DNA of 10,947 bases, taken from positions 1 through 10,947 of the forward strand of contig JASIEN010000385.1 of assembly GCA_030045935.1 (NCBI GenBank), given 5' to 3'. This DNA is from Candidatus Sulfotelmatobacter sp. Its GTDB lineage: Bacteria > Acidobacteriota > Terriglobia > Terriglobales > Acidobacteriaceae. Shown in pieces: positions 5,696-10,947 of this stretch. The notes beneath the pieces were generated by a model that ran no database searches, was not told where the DNA came from, and saw only the letters and a list, made by a program, of their open reading frames with translations. Position 1 is the first letter of the stretch. Each line of letters begins with the position of its first letter. The position numbers and the translations under genes were made by a program.

Positions 5696-7300
5696 CTACC
5701 GCTTTCGGGGTTTCTTCTTCACCGATTTTTTGGTCTTTGCCGCTTTTTTTGGTGGCTTAGCCGGTTTTGGTGCCGGCTTTCCCGGTTTCGCCGGTTTGTG
5801 CGAAGATCTCGCAGCAGCAGCCTTAACTGCGGGTTTTGAAGCCTTGTTCGTGGCAGCCGCAGCGGCTTGTGCCGGCACCTGCGGCGTGGCTGCGACTGGG
5901 ACGGGCCCCGCCTTTCCTTTGCCCTTTGCGCCCTCACCTTTCTTGCCAGATGTTGCCGCACCCGCGGCGGCCGCTGCGGCTTTTGCTCCCCGTCCGCGCC
6001 TGGGCGCTGGAGGAGGCGGAGGCGGAGGCGGCGCAAACGGCTTGAGGAATTTCAATGTCTCGGTCCGCGAGCGCAGCTTGCCGTCGAGCAACAGCATGAA
6101 CACGTCGTTGGCAATCTTGGGATAAGCGGGCAACTGCGGCGTGATTAATAGTTCGGTCATTTCGGGCAGCGGAATTTTCTTCTGCACGTCGCGCCATTTA
6201 GTGAGGAAATTCTTAATCTTCTGCGCTACCGCCTGCTGACGTGCCGTCACGGCGAGAAACAAGATCATCTCCGGCCGCGCCGATGACAACAGATTCCACG
6301 TGCGCGATGGCGTGGCCGCTTCTTTGCCCATCAGCCGCCTGGACAATTCTTTCGCATGATCTTCAATGTCGCGCCACGCTTCAACCAGATCCTTGCGCGG
6401 CATCACTCGCCGCAGATCGGAAATGTCCTTATCTGACATCCGCGAGGTCAGGAAATACATGACCGCGGCGGAGGGATCGACGCTGAACCCGAGGTCCACC
6501 ATTTGCTGGCGAGTTTTCATCAATTGTGCCAGCCCGTTGGTATCGACTTTCGTCGACGACCAATGTGGGTGCAGCACCTTCAGCCAGTCTTCCCGTTCCA
6601 GGGCCTTTAACACGTTCAGCGGGTCATCTTCGTGGGCCAGTTGGGCGATCTCGTGACCTACGGCGCTGCGTGAAATATGCTCGATGTAATTGTTTTCTTT
6701 GGCTGCGTTGTAGCGCTGCTGCGTGCGTTCCTCAAGAGGCCAGTGAAACCTTGCGGAAAATCGTGTCGCCCGAATCAGCCGTGAGGGATCTTCCACAAAG
6801 GCGTAATTATGCAAAATGCGCAGCAGCTTGGCTTCGATATCGGCGACGCCGTTGAAAGGATCGAGCAGCAGCCCGCGAGACCCTTCATTCAACGAGAGAG
6901 CCATGGCGTTCACGGTGAAATCGCGACGGCGCAAATCTTCCTGGATGCTGGCCGGTGCGATCACCGGGGGCCGGCCTACTTTTTCGTACTGCTCGGTGCG
7001 CGCCATGCCGATTTCGGCGCGCACATTTCCCGGCAGGAGCAGATAAACGGTGCGCATGTCCTCGTCCTGGCCGACGATGCGCGCGCCTGCTCGCTCCAGT
7101 TCTTTTTGCAGTTTCAGTGGATTGCCCTGGATCGTAAAATCCAGGTCGCGGATGGTAAAACCGGTGATGATGTCCCGAATCGCTCCGCCGGTCAGGTACA
7201 GGGTAAATTCCGCCCCGCGGGCTACATCCTGCACCAGGTTGACGCCCTTCATCTGATCCGGCGTCAGCCGAAGTTCCATCGTGTAAATGTAATCAGCCAT
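5696..7300 (-). CDS. Class II CCA-adding enzyme / poly(A) polymerase family protein with Pro/Ala/Lys-rich tail
   Basis: A 534-residue cytoplasmic enzyme that adds nucleotides to RNA 3' ends, either CCA on tRNA or A tails. The Pol-beta-type head shows LYLTGGAIRD (35-43), RDLDF (51-55; carboxylates D52 and D54), RAEIGMAR (94-101), RRRDFTVNA (124-132) and EDPSRLIRATRF (170-181), the standard order of the class II family. A helical body follows to about 420. From 424 comes a run of eight prolines, then PRRGRG and roughly 100 residues dominated by Ala, Lys and Pro ending KKKPRKR, resembling histone H1-like bacterial tails and unusual for the family (members commonly 400-450 residues). The tail could bind RNA or DNA nonspecifically; this is inference. 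CCA and poly(A) enzymes cannot be told apart reliably here. Neither ATG 7300 nor an ATG at codon 8 has a Shine-Dalgarno sequence. Confidence 0.9.
   Translation of the reverse strand: MADYIYTMELRLTPDQMKGVNLVQDVARGAEFTLYLTGGAIRDIITGFTIRDLDFTIQGNPLKLQKELERAGARIVGQDEDMRTVYLLLPGNVRAEIGMARTEQYEKVGRPPVIAPASIQEDLRRRDFTVNAMALSLNEGSRGLLLDPFNGVADIEAKLLRILHNYAFVEDPSRLIRATRFSARFHWPLEERTQQRYNAAKENNYIEHISRSAVGHEIAQLAHEDDPLNVLKALEREDWLKVLHPHWSSTKVDTNGLAQLMKTRQQMVDLGFSVDPSAAVMYFLTSRMSDKDISDLRRVMPRKDLVEAWRDIEDHAKELSRRLMGKEAATPSRTWNLLSSARPEMILFLAVTARQQAVAQKIKNFLTKWRDVQKKIPLPEMTELLITPQLPAYPKIANDVFMLLLDGKLRSRTETLKFLKPFAPPPPPPPPAPRRGRGAKAAAAAAGAATSGKKGEGAKGKGKAGPVPVAATPQVPAQAAAAATNKASKPAVKAAAARSSHKPAKPGKPAPKPAKPPKKAAKTKKSVKKKPRKR
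6008..6031. repeat. GGA/GGC triplet tract encoding eight prolines
   Basis: On the plus strand eight GG pairs separated by single bases run from 6009 to 6031. Read on the minus strand this is the polyproline run (residues 424-431) at the junction between enzyme and tail. The plus strand could form a two-layer G-quadruplex, and polyproline can stall ribosomes unless EF-P acts. Both are possibilities from composition only. Confidence 0.6.
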
Positions 7301-7629
7301 TGGTCGTTCAGAAGGCCTTGCAGGCTATACAGATGGCTGCAATCGATTGCGCTGTAGCTGACCCAAGCCCGTTTTTCACATTTTTTCCACAGGCGGCCTC
7401 ATCACAAAGCTGCTGAATCCGAGATCTACGCACACTCAAGCCCTTAACTACCAATCACTTAGGGTAGACTTGAGGTGTTCCCGCGCAACCTAAAGGAATA
7501 ACACAACGTTTACATTTTGGCTACTGCCAACCTGGAGTCGAGCAGATTTGCACAAAATAATGCGAAAATCGGCCATTGGCTGCTGGTGTCTTGTCCACCG
7601 GCAGTTCGAAACTCATAGCTCGCATCTTG
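7301..7629. other. Divergent intergenic region between the nucleotidyltransferase and the 7630 gene
   Basis: No protein gene is supported in these 329 bases. Visible signals are a perfect 12-bp palindrome GCAATCGATTGC (7339-7350), two DnaA-box-like 9-mers (7372-7391), and weak promoter-like elements: AATAAT (7556-7561) on the plus strand, with TGGAGT 17 bp upstream, and TATAGC on the minus strand near 7325. None of the promoters is convincing. An in-frame TTG at 7576 could extend the next gene by 18 codons but has no Shine-Dalgarno site. Confidence 0.5.
7372..7391 (+). promoter_or_regulatory. Tandem DnaA-box-like 9-mers
   Basis: TTTTTCACA (7372-7380) and TTTTCCACA (7383-7391) each fully match the E. 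coli-style consensus TTWTNCACA, in the same orientation and offset by 11 bp, about one helical turn. They lie 70-90 nt upstream of the nucleotidyltransferase start. The match is seen; DnaA binding is inference, helped or confused by the local T-richness. Confidence 0.35.
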
Positions 7630-8106
7630 ATGTCATCGACGCACAAGAAAGTGATCGTCCGCAAGATGGATCGCGATTCCATCTCCGGCTATGTTTCGGC
7701 TGAGTTCATCCATGAGGGTAAGCTGGAACTGATCAATCTGGCGGGCAATGTTGTCGCCATTGATCTGCGCGAGATTAAGGGCGTCTACTTCGTACGCGAG
7801 TTTGGAGATTCCGAATCGCTGACCCGCAAAACGTTCGCTTCCCGTCCCAGGTCGGAAGGGCTTTGGGTGCGGCTGCGCTTCAAAGACAACGAAATCCTCG
7901 AAGGACTCATGCCCTCGGACCTGACTCAGAACTTGCCCGAAGGATATCTGGTCAACCCACCGGATCAGCGCTCAAACACGCAGCGTATTTTCGTTCCGCG
8001 CACGGCGCTGGAATCGCTGACGGTATTAGCGGTCATCGGAGGCGCACGCCGGCCCGGCCGAAGGCCAGTTCAAGACCAGAGACAAGTTCCAATGTTCGGG
8101 GAATAG
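7630..8106 (+). CDS. Conserved-looking protein of unknown function
   Basis: 158 residues from ATG 7630; no Shine-Dalgarno site is visible, and an in-frame TTG at 7576 would add 18 residues without homology support. There is no signal peptide or membrane segment, so it is probably cytoplasmic. The sequence has two strand-rich halves: KKVIVRKMDRDSISGYVS with VVAIDLREIKGVYFVREF (about 6-58), and GLWVRLRFKDNEILEG with QRIFVPRTALESLTVLAVIG (77-137). The repeated modest pattern of a strand, a charged turn and 'EGL' or 'GYV' suggests a small all-beta domain, perhaps of the kind found in several acidobacterial DUF families (DUF6982-like is my best guess, unverified). The C-terminal tail is Arg/Gln-rich. 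It lies 70 nt upstream of lpxD on the same strand and may be co-transcribed with it. No catalytic motif is seen. Confidence 0.8.
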   Translation: MSSTHKKVIVRKMDRDSISGYVSAEFIHEGKLELINLAGNVVAIDLREIKGVYFVREFGDSESLTRKTFASRPRSEGLWVRLRFKDNEILEGLMPSDLTQNLPEGYLVNPPDQRSNTQRIFVPRTALESLTVLAVIGGARRPGRRPVQDQRQVPMFGE

Positions 8107-8176
8107 GTCGTTCATTCTCTTGAATTGCCGTTCGCGTAAGCCTTCGGTGTACGATTTACTCGCACCCTGCATTCCA

Positions 8177-9193
8177 ATGAAACTTTCCGCAATCGCCTCC
8201 GCCCTGAACGCGCGCCTCGATAACGCTTCGCCGGACATCGAGATCACCGGACTCAACGGCATCGAGCGAGCCGGACCTTCTGAATTGACCTTCGTCGCCA
8301 ACCCGAAATATGCGGGCTCGGCACGGCACACGAAAGCTGCGGCTGTGATCGTGGCCAATGACTTCCCTGCCATTCCTGCGGCAACGCTGCGCGTGGAGGA
8401 TCCCTATCTCTCGTTCGCCCGCGCCCTCGAACTCTTTTATCAGCCCGAGCGCTACTCTCCGGGAATACATCCCACGGCTATCATCCATCCCAGCGCAAAG
8501 ATCGGAGGAAACGCCCACATCGCCCCGTATGTCGTCGTCAATGAGAGTGTTGAAATCGGCGCGAATGCTGTACTGTTGGCGCACGTGGTCATTTATCGCG
8601 GAGTCACCATCGGCAATGATTTTTTCGCCCATGCCCACGCGGTCGTGCGCGAAAACTGCCGCATTGGGAACAACGTCTTGCTGCACAACGGCGTCGTCAT
8701 CGGCTCAGACGGATTCGGCTTCGCCAAGACACCTAAAGGAAGCTGGTACAAGATTCCCCAACCCGCGCCAGTCGTTATTGAGGATGACGTAGAGATCCAA
8801 GCTAACTCGTGCATCGACCGCGCCAGCGTGGGCGAAACGCGCATTCGGCGGGGCGTAAAGATCGACAATTTAGTGCAGGTTGGTCACGGATCGCAGGTCG
8901 GCGAAGATGCGCTTCTCGCCGCGCAGGTCGGCCTGGCTGGATCGACAGAAATTGGCAAGCGTGCGATTCTGACTGGACAAGTCGGCGTGGTGGGACACTG
9001 CAAGGTTGGAGAAGGCGCAATCGTCACTCCACAGAGCGGAGTTGCGGCCGATATTCCCGCTGGCGCCCTTGTTAGTGGCGCACCGGCAGTCGACCACAGA
9101 GCCTGGTTGAAATACTCGGCCCTGCTCCCTAAACTGCCGGACTTGGTGCGAGCTTTGCGCGCCGTGATCGGTGAGAAGTCCGTGAAGAAATGA
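8177..9193 (+). CDS. lpxD: UDP-3-O-acylglucosamine N-acyltransferase LpxD
   Basis: 338 residues, against 341 for E. coli LpxD. The enzyme transfers a hydroxyacyl chain from acyl-ACP to the 2-amino group of UDP-3-O-acylglucosamine, the third step of lipid A synthesis, at the cytoplasmic face of the inner membrane as a trimer. The N-terminal uridine-binding domain (about 1-95; IEITGLNGIERAGPSELTFV, then NPKY) is followed by a left-handed beta-helix of hexapeptide repeats (about 97-300), the signature GSDGFGFA (176-183), and a C-terminal helix. H237 in VGHGS aligns with the catalytic His239 of E. coli, and H274 in VGHCKVG with His276. ATG 8177 gives the standard N-terminus MKLSAIASAL; no Shine-Dalgarno sequence is seen, and an in-frame TTG at 8120 looks too early. 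It is not followed by fabZ/lpxA, unlike the enterobacterial cluster; the next gene converges from the other strand. Confidence 0.96.
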   Translation: MKLSAIASALNARLDNASPDIEITGLNGIERAGPSELTFVANPKYAGSARHTKAAAVIVANDFPAIPAATLRVEDPYLSFARALELFYQPERYSPGIHPTAIIHPSAKIGGNAHIAPYVVVNESVEIGANAVLLAHVVIYRGVTIGNDFFAHAHAVVRENCRIGNNVLLHNGVVIGSDGFGFAKTPKGSWYKIPQPAPVVIEDDVEIQANSCIDRASVGETRIRRGVKIDNLVQVGHGSQVGEDALLAAQVGLAGSTEIGKRAILTGQVGVVGHCKVGEGAIVTPQSGVAADIPAGALVSGAPAVDHRAWLKYSALLPKLPDLVRALRAVIGEKSVKK

Positions 9194-9293
9194 TGGCGCT
9201 TCCATCCCCGGGCACTTACGGCCGGCCTGCTACGCCGTTCCCAGGAGCAGCTCCGCGCTAAGCCATCCTTTCCTTCTAATCAGGTTCTGCAGT

Positions 9294-10947
9294 TTACTGC
9301 CCAAAAACCTCTTTTTCCACAGCCCCTGTGGTAGCGGGATCCAAACTCTCACTGACAAAAACGGTGTCTCCGCGCTCCTCAATGACAACTGGTCCTTCCT
9401 CAGTACTCCATTGGTGGCGGCCGAGCAGGATGGGGTGCTTGCGAGTTGAAGGCTCTTCGGCCTGACCTGCCGCGTCACCATTCTCTTTCACCTGCTTGTA
9501 GCGCTGATTGAGTGACTCCGCGTAGATGGCCGCGAACTCAGCAGCTTTCTCCGCATTTGACCAGCGCGAGACGTAGAGCAATCCGAGGGGCGCTAACGAA
9601 TCATCCTTCGATTTCGCGGCGTAATAGTAGCCCCCGCGCCACTCCGGATAAAGCCGCTCAGACGCCTTCTTACCGGCGTATTGCTCCACCAGTACCGCCA
9701 CGTCAAACTCGCCCATGGCGCCGATATCAAACTTCAAGTAATCCTTGAAGTCTTTCTTGAAATCAGGGACCGCCATGGGTGCAATTGATTCCCCCGAGAT
9801 ATAAGTTTCCGGCTGCATAATCTGGCGGGTGGTGTGCGGGGGATCTTCGAGCGTTTGCTCAAAGGCCCGCTCTTTGCCTCCGGTTTGCATGAGTTTGATC
9901 ACGAACTTCAAGCCGTAGCTGTAGGGGAAGGTCAGTGATTCCCTGAGAAAAATGGGAGCGTCTTTGAAGACCGAGGAATCGTCGCCGCCATTGGCCATTT
10001 GCGATTCCATGCTTTCGACCAGGTCGGCAGAGTCGGCAATGGAGCGCCCGAGCGGGGCAAGCTCATAGTCGAGCATGACAGCTTCGGCCTGACCCTCAAC
10101 CACGGCTTCGCGGGCGTCATCGATCTCGTCGTTCTCAATGTCTTGCGGGGTGGGATCTTTTTTCATCTCGCCCAGGTCCTTGTCGCCTTTCTTCATGAAC
10201 TTATCGAGATTAATGGATTGATCTTGCAGCGCGTGAGTGAGTTCATGGGCCATCACTCCTGCCTGTTCCTCCATGGGAACCCAGTCAAGCAGATTTACAG
10301 TCTTGGTCTTGGGATCGTAGTAGCCGGCGATCTGTTCGCGAAGAAGCTGAACCATGAGCTTTTCAAGATCGTAATCGGGGGGCAACAGGCCGAATTTTTT
10401 CAGCACCAGCTCGGAGCGCTGCAAGCGTTTTACGTCTTCATCCTTCATGTGCTTGGTGAGATAGGCGACGACTTCGTCCCGGCTGGTGAGGCGGCGCTTG
10501 ACTTCTTTCTTGATCGGAAGGCCGGAGTGCTTGCTGTCAAAGGCCAGAATTTCGTCGACGGAGTGGAAGAGTTCTTCAGCCTGGCGAGGCGTGATTTTGA
10601 CGTCGGGCTTTTGAGAGGAATTCTGCGGTGTGCCGGCGTCCGCGCCGGGTTGCTGGTTTTGTGGGGTGCTCTTGTCTTCCGGGTTCCGTGTTTGGTCTTG
10701 GCCCTGGGCGGTGAAATCGTCGAAAAGTAGGGGACGCCACGGGAAACCTTCACCAGACGTCAGCCGTTGCGCTACGAATGAAAGCTCTCCCTCAGTTTCG
10801 CTCCCAATATTCTCTGCATGAGGCGAACCGTCGCCGCCGGACGTGGGCAAAGCCACAGCTTCCCGCAATACTTGCTTTACGGCCTTTGAGGTGAAGACTT
10901 CCTGTGTGCTATGGCCGACTCCAGGCAGCTCAATCAGTTGCCAGTTG
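9294..10947 (-). CDS. HExxH zinc metallopeptidase-like protein, 5' end beyond the window
   Basis: 550 residues are visible; the frame stays open to the right edge, so the start is not in the window. The core is VMAHELTHALQDQ (HELTH encoded at 10233-10247; H234, E235 and H238 of the visible part), with REAVVEGQAEAVM about 46 residues later supplying a likely third ligand (E284), the arrangement of gluzincin-type peptidases. Before it is a Pro/Gln/Asp-rich linker and a charged helical segment; after it YSYGLKF and EWRGGYYYAA recall a family common in acidobacteria with no assigned substrate. No in-frame ATG occurs in the roughly 165 visible residues before KHMKDEDV, only TTG/GTG codons such as TTG 10868, and no signal peptide can be found. 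The first visible residues (NWQLIELPGVGHSTQEVF) look coding and recall the end of an alpha/beta hydrolase, so this may be a fusion. The substrate is unknown. Confidence 0.82.
   Translation of the reverse strand, partial: NWQLIELPGVGHSTQEVFTSKAVKQVLREAVALPTSGGDGSPHAENIGSETEGELSFVAQRLTSGEGFPWRPLLFDDFTAQGQDQTRNPEDKSTPQNQQPGADAGTPQNSSQKPDVKITPRQAEELFHSVDEILAFDSKHSGLPIKKEVKRRLTSRDEVVAYLTKHMKDEDVKRLQRSELVLKKFGLLPPDYDLEKLMVQLLREQIAGYYDPKTKTVNLLDWVPMEEQAGVMAHELTHALQDQSINLDKFMKKGDKDLGEMKKDPTPQDIENDEIDDAREAVVEGQAEAVMLDYELAPLGRSIADSADLVESMESQMANGGDDSSVFKDAPIFLRESLTFPYSYGLKFVIKLMQTGGKERAFEQTLEDPPHTTRQIMQPETYISGESIAPMAVPDFKKDFKDYLKFDIGAMGEFDVAVLVEQYAGKKASERLYPEWRGGYYYAAKSKDDSLAPLGLLYVSRWSNAEKAAEFAAIYAESLNQRYKQVKENGDAAGQAEEPSTRKHPILLGRHQWSTEEGPVVIEERGDTVFVSESLDPATTGAVEKEVFGQ

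Noticed and set aside
5412..6125. 237-codon plus-strand open frame rich in Ala, Gly and Phe
   Set aside because: It is antisense to the exported protein and to the tail of the nucleotidyltransferase; its apparent repeats mirror the low-complexity coding of those genes.
7301..7629. Replication origin
   Set aside because: Only two DnaA-like boxes, no AT-rich unwinding region, and none of the usual origin neighbours (dnaA, dnaN, rpmH, gidA) are present.
9194..9293. Terminator between lpxD and the metallopeptidase gene
   Set aside because: GGCCGGCC (9220-9227) and GGAGCAGCTCC (9244-9254) are palindromic, but they are short, lack proper loops and have no T-run.
9999..10730. 243-codon plus-strand open frame with hydrophobic stretches
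   Set aside because: It is the reverse complement of the metallopeptidase, including the HELTH region, and has no supporting start or family signature.
1..10947. CRISPR array, transposase, phage, toxin-antitoxin or biosynthetic cluster
   Set aside because: I looked for regularly spaced repeats, DDE or integrase motifs and small paired genes on both strands and found none.

Overview
The window looks like chromosomal DNA of a Gram-negative soil-type bacterium, most plausibly an acidobacterium (Terriglobia/Koribacter-like). This is inferred from lpxD (lipid A synthesis), from two low-complexity exported proteins sharing a small C-terminal domain of a kind I associate with acidobacterial genomes, and from a HELTHALQDQ-type metallopeptidase. 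No database search was possible. I see no phage, transposase, CRISPR array or toxin-antitoxin pair; the content is mostly housekeeping plus lineage-specific genes of unknown function.

Layout. (1) 1-3338: the 3' part of a dihydrofolate-reductase-like gene meets, tail to tail with a 2-nt gap, a large Cu+-type P1B ATPase gene (copA, minus strand). Divergent from copA, across a 100-bp region with three perfect inverted repeats, is a 75-residue protein with an HMA-like fold pattern but no CxxC metal site. A perfect 24-bp tandem duplication spans its stop codon. (2) 3339-4023: gene-poor. It holds a 48-nt near-perfect inverted repeat, two more hairpins, a consensus -10 box and a tRNA-Arg(ACG) gene with encoded CCA. 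(3) 4024-5633: two convergent genes for exported proteins with unrelated low-complexity N-terminal halves and a similar ~60-residue C-terminal domain. The minus-strand one has a -10 box so close to its ATG that the mRNA may be leaderless. (4) 5696-7300: a class II CCA-adding/poly(A) polymerase family enzyme with an unusual ~110-residue Pro/Ala/Lys-rich, histone-H1-like C-terminal tail. (5) 7301-7629: divergent intergenic region with two adjacent 9-mers matching the DnaA-box consensus and a 12-bp palindrome. (6) 7630-9193: a conserved-looking protein of unknown function followed by lpxD. (7) 9294-10947: a zinc metallopeptidase gene on the minus strand, open to the window edge, with upstream in-frame sequence suggesting a longer or fused protein.

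How the genes relate. The copA/HMA-like pair with its shared regulatory region is a plausible copper-homeostasis unit. The tRNA and the CCA/poly(A) enzyme both belong to RNA metabolism but are not co-transcribed. The two exported proteins are probably paralogous in their C-terminal domain. lpxD stands apart from lpxA/fabZ here. No complete novel multigene system is evident. The most unusual items are the tailed nucleotidyltransferase, the CxxC-less HMA-like partner of copA, the intergenic stem-loops near the tRNA, and the possible fusion at the right edge.
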